A DNA stretch of 48,571 bases from Candidatus Thorarchaeota archaeon (lineage in GTDB: Archaea; Asgardarchaeota; Thorarchaeia; Thorarchaeales; Thorarchaeaceae): NCBI GenBank assembly GCA_011364905.1, contig RDNZ01000020.1:1-48571 (forward strand). Direction: 5' to 3'. Shown one piece after another: positions 43,074-48,571 of the stretch. Below the pieces are notes generated by a model, which was given only the letters and a program-made list of their open reading frames with translations, made no database searches and was not told the origin of the DNA. How positions within the stretch are numbered: the first letter of the stretch is position 1; every line of letters begins with the position of its first letter. The position numbers and the translations under genes were made by a program.

Positions 43074-43499
43074 TTGAATAGGGCTCACGTAGAAGGGATT
43101 CTGAGAATCATGCCCATTGTAGAACTTGTGGCCAAGAAAACACTAGAGCTCAACCCAGACATTGGTCTCGACGTTGTCGATTTGATAGTCCTACTCTGGA
43201 TGTATTCCAATCCCTATGATAACAACCGACGCCAGCTGAGCTCTATGCGCAATGTTCTCAAAATGAGCGAAACCCTCCAGGTCCCAGGTGGGGGTTTGGA
43301 TGTCACAGAGGATGAGCTTACTCAGATCGTTCTGAAGAGTCTTCAGAAGCTGAAGAAGAGAAATCTGGTGTATATCCGGTCTGCAGGAATTCATTATGTC
43401 AAGGGGACACTTACTGAGACAGGTGTTGAACTTGTGAGGAGATCAATAAAGACACCTGTTTTGAAACGTGTCACAGCAGAATTCGGGGACAACCCCTGA
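43074..43499 (+). CDS. Unrecognised winged-helix-like protein
   Basis: From TTG 43074 the protein has 141 residues (129 from the ATG at 43110). It is helical with a possible winged-helix end (IVLKSLQKLKKRNLVYIRSAGIHYVKGTLTETGVELVRR). It follows the zinc-ribbon gene by 13 nt and precedes the ribosomal leader. No family is recognised. Confidence 0.6.
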   Translation: MNRAHVEGILRIMPIVELVAKKTLELNPDIGLDVVDLIVLLWMYSNPYDNNRRQLSSMRNVLKMSETLQVPGGGLDVTEDELTQIVLKSLQKLKKRNLVYIRSAGIHYVKGTLTETGVELVRRSIKTPVLKRVTAEFGDNP

Positions 43500-43531
43500 G
43501 ATTGGAAAGTAAATTCGGACAAGTGACAACG

Positions 43532-43538
43532 TTTAAAT
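43532..43538 (+). promoter_or_regulatory. TATA box of the ribosomal-protein operon
   Basis: TTTAAAT in the context GTTTAAATGTAAAA is a strong archaeal TATA box. A start about 25 nt downstream, near 43560, gives a leader of about 180 nt before the uL22 ATG. Confidence 0.6.
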
Positions 43539-43559
43539 GTAAAATCACTCCGGACCGGA

Positions 43560-43741
43560 CTGCTGCTCAGAGAAGCAGCTGTTTCAGAACCAAAGGAAGC
43601 AGTGCAGACAACTAGTTCTGCTCGCGAGAACAGTCTGTAGACGTGTGCCGTACGGTTCTGGAGTGGCTTGCGTAGCGCAGTGATGACTTTACAGCTTACA
43701 GGGTAGGCTAGAAGAAGTCTGCATAGCGGAAGTGAGGCATT
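43560..43741 (+). promoter_or_regulatory. Structured 5' leader of the uL22 operon
   Basis: The leader holds a hairpin at 43562-43579 (GCTGCT/AGCAGC), a larger one at 43605-43637 (CAGAC+GTTCT pairing with AGAAC+GTCTG, loop GCTCGCG), and the palindrome CCGTACGG at 43648-43655. All frames carry stops, so it is not a remnant of a ribosomal gene that I can read. A protein-binding autoregulatory site is the natural guess. Confidence 0.5.
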
Positions 43742-44206
43742 ATGCCATCATATGGATATTCAATCATAGGCGTTGACCCGGATAGAACATCCTTAGCCAG
43801 TGGAAGGAATATGCGGGTTTCCCCAAAACAATGCAGAGAGGTCTGTAATCAAATTCAGGGAATGATGCTGGACAAGGCCATAGATCTCCTCGAACTAGTA
43901 ATTGATGAGAAGGCCTGGATTCCATATAGACGCCATAGGAAGACGAGAGGGCATCATTCTGGAATGAAGAAGTGGCCAGCTGGCGGTCATCCTGTTAAGG
44001 CTTCAAAACAAATCCTAAAGATCTTGAAGAACGCTGAGGCAAATGCTGACAGCAAAGGTCTCGACATCGACCGCCTCAGGGTTGTTCATGCTGCAACTCA
44101 ACGGGGTCGGAGTTACAAGAAATACATCGAACGAGCATTTGGTAAAAGTACACCATACTTCGAGGTCACTTCCCACGTAGAGATTGTATTGGAAGAGGTG
44201 AGTTAA
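43742..44206 (+). CDS. rpl22: Ribosomal protein uL22
   Basis: The 154 residues match archaeal/eukaryotic L22: a long N-terminus, VCNQIQGMMLDKAIDLLELV, the basic extended loop (YRRHRKTRGHHSGMKKWPAGG) that lines the exit tunnel, and VHAATQRGRSYKK. It is the first gene of the operon here, although uL2 and uS19 usually precede it in archaea. uS3 starts directly after its stop. Confidence 0.97.
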   Translation: MPSYGYSIIGVDPDRTSLASGRNMRVSPKQCREVCNQIQGMMLDKAIDLLELVIDEKAWIPYRRHRKTRGHHSGMKKWPAGGHPVKASKQILKILKNAEANADSKGLDIDRLRVVHAATQRGRSYKKYIERAFGKSTPYFEVTSHVEIVLEEVS

Positions 44207-45118
44207 ATGTCAGCTGTAAAATACTTCATAGAACAGAATTCGCGTCGACTGGCTATTGACGAGTTTCTATCAAGCGAACTCAATGCGGCAGGCTATGGGG
44301 GTGTAGAGATTAGAAAGATGCCCATGAAGACCGAAGTCGTGATTCATGCTTCAAGGCCAGGGGTCGTGATTGGTCGCCGCGGAGCTAAGATTAGGGAACT
44401 CACCTATATTCTTGAGAATGAGTTTGGCATAGAGAATGTTCAGCTTGAAGTTTCTGAGATTGAAAATCCATGGCTAGATGCAGCTGTGATGGCTTCACGA
44501 CTTGCGCGGCAACTAGAAAGAGGAGTCCGCTTCCGCAGAATGGCATATTGGATCCTTAGGCGAGTAATGAGAGCCGGTGCCCTGGGCTGTGAGATTATTG
44601 TGAAAGGCAAGCTGTCAAGTAGAAGAGCCCGCTACCAGAAATTCAAACAGGGCAACATAGCAAAGACGGGAGAACCCGCAAGCATCTTCGTGGATCATGC
44701 AAATGACAATGCCGTTTTGAAACCAGGGGTCATTGGAATATCAGTCAGTATCATGAGACCTGAGGCCAAACTTCCTGGTGTTATCAATATCAAACCACCA
44801 AAGCCGAAGAAGAAGGAAGAGATTGAGCTCGTCAAGAAGCCTGAAGAAGAAGAAGGCGAGGCGGCAGAGGCAGTTGAGGAAGCGCTTGAAGGAATCACTG
44901 ACATCGAAGAGCTTCGCGAACTCGAGGAGCTCGACGGCTTAGAACTGGTTGAAGAACCACTTGAGGTAGAGAAGGAGACGCCTTCTAAGAAAGAGGAGAA
45001 AGAAGCCCCCAAGGAGGAAAAGCCTGTGCCTGAAGACAAGTCCGATGAGCCAGTTGAAGAGACAATTCTAGAGGACCTCGAGGAATTGGATTCATTGGAT
45101 GATGGAGGTGCAGAGTAG
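44207..45118 (+). CDS. rps3: Ribosomal protein uS3 with acidic C-terminal extension
   Basis: Residues 1-200 are a normal uS3: KH domain (RPGVVIGRRGAKIRELT) and RRARYQKFKQG, VSIMRPEAKLPGVI. Residues about 201-303 are an extra tail that starts with PKPKKKEE and is then dominated by Glu and Asp (EELEELDGLEL, EDLEELDSLDDGG). The tail is low-complexity and probably disordered. The stop overlaps the uL29 start. Confidence 0.97.
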   Translation: MSAVKYFIEQNSRRLAIDEFLSSELNAAGYGGVEIRKMPMKTEVVIHASRPGVVIGRRGAKIRELTYILENEFGIENVQLEVSEIENPWLDAAVMASRLARQLERGVRFRRMAYWILRRVMRAGALGCEIIVKGKLSSRRARYQKFKQGNIAKTGEPASIFVDHANDNAVLKPGVIGISVSIMRPEAKLPGVINIKPPKPKKKEEIELVKKPEEEEGEAAEAVEEALEGITDIEELRELEELDGLELVEEPLEVEKETPSKKEEKEAPKEEKPVPEDKSDEPVEETILEDLEELDSLDDGGAE

Positions 45119-45330
45119 TGCCAGGAATGAATGCCAAAGAGATCCGAAAACTGACTGCTGCAGAGCGTAAGAAGAAGCTCGATGATCTGTATAATGAGAT
45201 GTCCACCATCAGAATTGAATCAGCCACTGGTGGTGGCACTGAGAATCCCTACAGGATTCGCAATGTGAGAAAGGCAATTGCTAGAATCCTCACAATCGAA
45301 CATGAAAAAGAGATGGAGGAATCAGAGTGA
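45118..45330 (+). CDS. rpl29: Ribosomal protein uL29
   Basis: The 70 residues match L29: two antiparallel helices (IRKLTAAERKKKLDDLYNEM and IRNVRKAIARILTIEHEKE). It starts at GTG 45118, overlapping the uS3 stop (GTGxxx in TAGTG), and its stop overlaps the next start. Confidence 0.93.
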   Translation: MPGMNAKEIRKLTAAERKKKLDDLYNEMSTIRIESATGGGTENPYRIRNVRKAIARILTIEHEKEMEESE

Positions 45331-45611
45331 GAATAACTCCCCATAATATTGCAAAGCATGAGCTCGTGGGACTCTCAATACACATAGTCGATTCAAAAGA
45401 CCCAAGTCATGTGTGCAGACAAGGCACCATCTTAAACGAATCCCGAGAGATGTTCCAAATTCGCACCAAGCGGGGGGTCGTGAAAATCCCAAAGGGAGCA
45501 TGTGTCTTTGACATGACTCTCCCTGATAATACAGTAGTCCGAATCGATGGAGGACTACTCAGGGGAAGGCCAGAAGACAGGATGAAGAAGCGTACCATCA
45601 GGAGCTGGTAA
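45327..45611 (+). CDS. rnp1: Ribonuclease P protein component 1 (Rpp29/Pop4)
   Basis: The 94 residues form the Sm-like barrel of Rpp29: HELVGLSIHIVDSKDP, GTILNESREMFQI and KIPKGACVFDMTLPD. It is a protein subunit of archaeal RNase P, which trims tRNA 5' ends. Its place between uL29 and uS17 is standard in archaea. It starts at GTG 45327. Confidence 0.95.
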   Translation: MRITPHNIAKHELVGLSIHIVDSKDPSHVCRQGTILNESREMFQIRTKRGVVKIPKGACVFDMTLPDNTVVRIDGGLLRGRPEDRMKKRTIRSW

Positions 45612-45613
45612 AT

Positions 45614-45982
45614 ATGGCTGACAAGAAAAGCAAAGTCCGAAACATTGGCATCCCAAACGTGGAGCCTCCTGAGAAATCCTGTGATGATGCTCACTGCCCA
45701 TTTCATGGCAAACTTGCAGTAAGAGGTCACATCATGGAGGGGATAGTTGTTAGTACTATGATGCACAAGACGATTGTCATCCGGTCTGACTTTCTCAGTC
45801 TAATCAAGAAGTATGCCCGCTATGAGCGCCGAAGATCAAAGAAACTTGCCCACCTACCTCCATGCATCGAAGTGAAAGTTGGTGATACGGTCAAAGTTGT
45901 GGAGTGCCGACCACTTAGCAAGAATGTATCGAGTGTGGTTGTGGCAGCCATACCAGCAGAACAAGGAGCAAAGGAGGAGTAG
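45614..45982 (+). CDS. rps17: Ribosomal protein uS17
   Basis: The 122 residues match archaeal S17: a CDDAHCPFHG segment before the OB fold (LAVRGHIMEGIVVSTMMHKTIVI), then YARYERRRSKKLAHLPPC and VGDTVKVVECRPLSKN. It binds 16S rRNA in the small subunit. ATG 2 nt after rnp1. Confidence 0.96.
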   Translation: MADKKSKVRNIGIPNVEPPEKSCDDAHCPFHGKLAVRGHIMEGIVVSTMMHKTIVIRSDFLSLIKKYARYERRRSKKLAHLPPCIEVKVGDTVKVVECRPLSKNVSSVVVAAIPAEQGAKEE

Positions 45983-45985
45983 TTT

Positions 45986-46408
45986 GTGTCAAGAAAAGTT
46001 GGAAGAGGAATTAGAAAATTCGTCCCTCGGATAGCACGTGGGCTCCCGGTTGGTGCTACTATCTTGTGTGCTGACAACTCCGGAGCCAAAGAGCTCAAGC
46101 TGATTAACGTCTATGGATACAAGGGTAAACTGAGAAAGCTGGCAAAAGCCGGAGTTGGCGATATGGTCAGTGTTTCAGTCACAAAAGGCAAGCAGGAACT
46201 GAGAAAGCAGGTACTGCAGGCAATAATTGTGAGACAGAGAAAGGCATTCAGAAGGCCAGATGGAACTTGGATGCAGTTTGAGGATAATGCAGCAGTACTG
46301 GTAAAGCCAGGAGGCGAACCTCAAGGCTCTGAGCTGAGAGGACCAATGGCAAGAGAGGTCACTCTGAAGTGGCCTAGAGTAGCCGCTATAGCGTCTAAGA
46401 TTGTGTGA
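45986..46408 (+). CDS. rpl14: Ribosomal protein uL14
   Basis: The 140 residues match L14: VGATILCADNSGAKELKLINV, VGDMVSVSVTKGKQELR and IVRQRKAFRRPDGTWMQFEDNAAVLV. It contacts 23S rRNA at the subunit interface. The start is GTG at 45986 preceded by GGAGG. Confidence 0.97.
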   Translation: MSRKVGRGIRKFVPRIARGLPVGATILCADNSGAKELKLINVYGYKGKLRKLAKAGVGDMVSVSVTKGKQELRKQVLQAIIVRQRKAFRRPDGTWMQFEDNAAVLVKPGGEPQGSELRGPMAREVTLKWPRVAAIASKIV

Positions 46409-46416
46409 GGGTGTAA

Positions 46417-46809
46417 ATGATGGTAAAGAAACTTAGCTCTATATCACCACGAAAGCAACGTCGGCGTGTGCAGAATGCCACCAATCATGAACGGAAAAAC
46501 CTGCTCAAGTGTAGACTTGATGAGTTTCTTCAGGAGGAGTATGGGCTGCGTTCGCTTGTTGTCAAGAAGGGAGATCTTGTCAGAATCATGAGAGGTCAGT
46601 TCCGTGACACAGAAGGGAAGGTCACCGAAGTCAGCTACAGGAAAGGGGTTGTCTATCTCGACAACGCAACGATAACCAAATCTGATGGGAAAGAAGCCAA
46701 CATACCAATCCATCCATCAAACCTTTTGCTTGTGAAGTTGGAACTGAATGACGAGAGAAAATCCCTCATAGAGAAGAAAGTAATGAAAGTAGCGGAGAGT
46801 GAGGAATAA
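46417..46809 (+). CDS. rpl24: Ribosomal protein uL24
   Basis: The 130 residues have the KOW motif (VKKGDLVRIMRGQFRDTEGKV) and the archaeal N-terminal extension (SPRKQRRRVQNATNHERKN). It helps start assembly of the large subunit. Its stop overlaps the eS4 ATG (TAATGG). Confidence 0.96.
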   Translation: MMVKKLSSISPRKQRRRVQNATNHERKNLLKCRLDEFLQEEYGLRSLVVKKGDLVRIMRGQFRDTEGKVTEVSYRKGVVYLDNATITKSDGKEANIPIHPSNLLLVKLELNDERKSLIEKKVMKVAESEE

Positions 46810-47564
46810 TGGCGAGAAGAGGCCAAAAGAAGCACCTGAAACGATTACCAGCGCCAAGACACTGGCCCATAAAGAGAAAGGAAGATAAGTTCACTACACG
46901 AGTCATACCTGGACCCCATCCCAAAGAACACTGCCTCACACTTGCTATACTTCTCAGGGATGTACTCGGTTATACCGAAAACATGCGTGAAGTTCGGGCA
47001 ATGCTCTCAAGTGGTCAAGTTGTTGTCGATGGAGTCATAAGAAAGAATACCAGATTTCCAGTTGGAATCATGGATGTCGTGGAAATCACCACCTCAGGAG
47101 AGCGTTTTCGCCTCCTTCCAAAACTACGAGGCGGTCTGAGAATTGTTCGTATTGACGACTCTGAAGCCAAGTTCAAGCTATGTCGAATTGAAACAAAAAC
47201 AATGGTAAAAGGCGGCAGAGTTCAGCTTGGTCTCCATGATGGTAGGACCCTCTTGTTGCCTGAGGGGGAGAAAGCCTCAGACTATAAGACACTTGACACA
47301 TTGAAGATTGGAATACCCACACAGAAACTAATGAAAACAATCAACCTTGACAAAGGAGCATACGCTGTGGTTTCACGTGGAAAGAATGTTGGGATTGAAG
47401 GAAAAATCCTTGAAGTAGAAAAACGACTCGGAACGAATGCAAGCACTGTAACACTTCAGGATCCAGAGGGAAACAAAGTCCAGACAGCTCTTGAGTATGT
47501 CTTTGTCGTTGGAAAAAGCAAATCCGAAGTCGCTCTTGCAATCGAGGGAGGTGGTTCTGAGTGA
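46809..47564 (+). CDS. rps4e: Ribosomal protein eS4
   Basis: The 251 residues match archaeal S4e: basic N-terminus (RRGQKKHLKRLPAPRHWPI), S4 RNA-binding motif (VRAMLSSGQVVVDGVIRKN), central domain and a KOW-like end (VVSRGKNVGIEGKILEVEKR). Found only in archaea and eukaryotes. uL5 overlaps its end. Confidence 0.97.
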   Translation: MARRGQKKHLKRLPAPRHWPIKRKEDKFTTRVIPGPHPKEHCLTLAILLRDVLGYTENMREVRAMLSSGQVVVDGVIRKNTRFPVGIMDVVEITTSGERFRLLPKLRGGLRIVRIDDSEAKFKLCRIETKTMVKGGRVQLGLHDGRTLLLPEGEKASDYKTLDTLKIGIPTQKLMKTINLDKGAYAVVSRGKNVGIEGKILEVEKRLGTNASTVTLQDPEGNKVQTALEYVFVVGKSKSEVALAIEGGGSE

Positions 47565-48136
47565 GTATTGAGAACGAGGAGGTCTTCATAGAAGACTGGA
47601 AAGCATACCCTATGAGAGAACCCCATATCGCGAAGGTTGTCGTTGACGTCTGCACAGGTGGTGGCGAGCCGCTCACTCGGGCTGCAACCATTCTTGAGGA
47701 CCTTACTGGACAGACCCCCACACAGTCAAAAGCACGACAGACAATCCGTGACTTTGGCATCCGTAGAAGGGAACCAATTGCTGTGAGAGTCACTCTTAGG
47801 CACAAGAAAGCTGAGGAGTTCCTTGCTAGAGCACTAAAGGCGAAAGATAGCGTCTTACTGATCAAGAACTGGGACCTCGACGGGAACTTCGCATTTGGTA
47901 TTGCTGAACATATTGACATTCCAGATGTGAAATATGATCCACAATTGGGAATCCAAGGCATGAATATCACAGTATGTATTGAACGACCTGGCTTCAGAGT
48001 GAAGCGCAGGAGAAAAGGAAGGACGAAGGTACCATACAGGCATCGCCTGACTCCAGAAGAGAGCATGGTCTTCGTCAAGAACAAGTTCGGAGTCGAGATA
48101 CTCGAGAAGGAGCGCGAGCGGACATATCTGTTCTGA
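47561..48136 (+). CDS. rpl5: Ribosomal protein uL5
   Basis: The 191 residues match archaeal L5: KVVVDVCTGGGEPLTRAATILEDLTGQ, TIRDFGIRRREPIAVRVTLR and GIQGMNITVCIERPGFRV. It binds 5S rRNA and the P-site tRNA. It starts at GTG 47561 inside the eS4 stop region (GAGTGA). Confidence 0.96.
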   Translation: MSIENEEVFIEDWKAYPMREPHIAKVVVDVCTGGGEPLTRAATILEDLTGQTPTQSKARQTIRDFGIRRREPIAVRVTLRHKKAEEFLARALKAKDSVLLIKNWDLDGNFAFGIAEHIDIPDVKYDPQLGIQGMNITVCIERPGFRVKRRRKGRTKVPYRHRLTPEESMVFVKNKFGVEILEKERERTYLF

Positions 48137-48147
48137 GGTGATTAATA

Positions 48148-48318
48148 ATGAGTGCTAAGAAAGACCGGACCAAACAACGCAAGAAAATGGGCAAAGGGAG
48201 CAGAAGATGCGTTCGCTGTGGCACACATCAGGCTATAATTCGATCATACGGCCTGAATATGTGTAGGCGCTGCTTTAGGGAAACTGCGGAGAAACTTGGT
48301 TTCCGCAAATACGAGTGA
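48148..48318 (+). CDS. rps14: Ribosomal protein uS14
   Basis: The 56 residues are the zinc-binding form of S14: [24 protein letters not shown] with four Cys, ending [12 protein letters not shown]. The ATG at 48148 is preceded by GAGGTGAT, a near-perfect Shine-Dalgarno. Confidence 0.95.
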   Translation: MSAKKDRTKQRKKMGKGSRRCVRCGTHQAIIRSYGLNMCRRCFRETAEKLGFRKYE

Positions 48319-48334
48319 GGAGGAATAGCAGAAA

Positions 48335-48571
48335 ATGACACTACTAGACCCGTTGGCCGATGCAATGTCAAACATCTACAATAGTGAGATAGTGGGCAAA
48401 CCTGAAGTGGTGATAGCCCCGGCCTCGCGCCTGATTGAGAAAGTACTGCAGGTCATGCAATCAAAGGGATACATTGGAGAGTTTGAACGGATTGATGATG
48501 GAAAAGCTGGAAGGTTCCGTATCCAGCTCATGGGACGAACAAACAAGTGTGGTGTGATTAAACCTCGTTTC
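48335..48571 (+). CDS. rps8: Ribosomal protein uS8, N-terminal part
   Basis: The first 79 residues are seen ([40 protein letters not shown]); the frame continues past the right edge. The ATG at 48335 is preceded by GAGGAGG. It binds the central domain of 16S rRNA. The order uL5-uS14-uS8 is the usual archaeal spc order. Confidence 0.95.
   Translation, partial: MTLLDPLADAMSNIYNSEIVGKPEVVIAPASRLIEKVLQVMQSKGYIGEFERIDDGKAGRFRIQLMGRTNKCGVIKPRF

Noticed and set aside
43560..43741. Remnant of uS19 or an RNase P, SRP or C/D box RNA in the uL22 leader
   Set aside because: All frames have stops without uS19 motifs; the conserved cores of RNase P and SRP RNA are absent; a C-box-like GTGATGA occurs but no matching D box follows.
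1..48571. CRISPR arrays, insertion sequences, prophage or integrase genes
   Set aside because: No regularly spaced repeats, transposase or integrase were seen on either strand; the region looks like core chromosome.

Overview
The window is archaeal. It encodes two TFB transcription factors, Rpo12, aIF1, GGGP synthase (ether lipids), EndA tRNA-splicing endonuclease, RNase P protein Rpp29 inside a ribosomal-protein operon, and an archaeal-type LeuRS. There is no methanogenesis gene (no mcr or mtr). Selenocysteine (Sec) decoding genes, a Roadblock protein, a Get3-type ATPase and HdrABC together suggest an Asgard archaeon of the Thorarchaeota or Lokiarchaeota kind. That placement is inference from gene content; no tree was made. 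Several genes start with TTG or GTG behind GGAGG/GGTGAT-type ribosome binding sites.

Layout. (1) 1-4.7 kb: the start of a PfkB sugar kinase (cut by the window edge), then a tight operon of MoaD-like sulfur carrier, dihydroorotase/allantoinase-type amidohydrolase, polyferredoxin and tungsten aldehyde:ferredoxin oxidoreductase (AOR). (2) 4.7-13 kb: a RAM-domain protein, a membrane histidine kinase, LeuRS, a methyltransferase-like protein, an AstE/AspA-fold protein that has lost its zinc ligands together with an unknown partner, an isoprenylcysteine methyltransferase-like protein, and an unknown gene behind a TATA-centred palindrome. (3) 13.3-18.7 kb: TFB, then a Sec locus with PSTK, tRNA-Sec(UCA), a 226-residue protein I do not recognise, SepSecS and SelB. 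(4) 18.8-28.1 kb: NapH-type membrane ferredoxin, ModE-like regulator, AIR-synthase-like protein, small zinc or Cys-rich proteins, EndA, a PhoU-like protein, UppP, a phosphatase-fold protein, Get3/ArsA with a 36-residue membrane protein directly behind it, and Rpo12. (5) 28.2-33.7 kb: radical SAM protein, aIF1, second TFB, MetAP2, Roadblock, GGGP synthase. (6) 33.9-39.7 kb: HdrA (fused to an MvhD domain), HdrC, HdrB, MobA and HypD. (7) 39.7-43.5 kb: small conserved or unknown genes and a ferredoxin. (8) 43.5-48.6 kb: ribosomal operon uL22-uS3-uL29-Rpp29-uS17-uL14-uL24-eS4-uL5-uS14-uS8, led by a structured leader RNA and cut by the right edge.

How the parts fit. The Sec locus has the specific factors needed to make Sec-tRNA(Sec) by the archaeal/eukaryotic two-step route (Ser to Sep by PSTK, Sep to Sec by SepSecS) and deliver it (SelB), apart from selenophosphate synthetase, which is not in the window. 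AOR, NapH-type ferredoxin, HdrABC, HypD, MobA, MoaD and ModE point to an anaerobe using ferredoxin, tungsten/molybdenum cofactors and [NiFe] hydrogenase or formate dehydrogenase. The best lead for something undescribed is the unknown gene embedded between SepSecS and tRNA-Sec: archaea have no identified SECIS-binding protein, and this gene is in the right place to be a Sec-specific factor.
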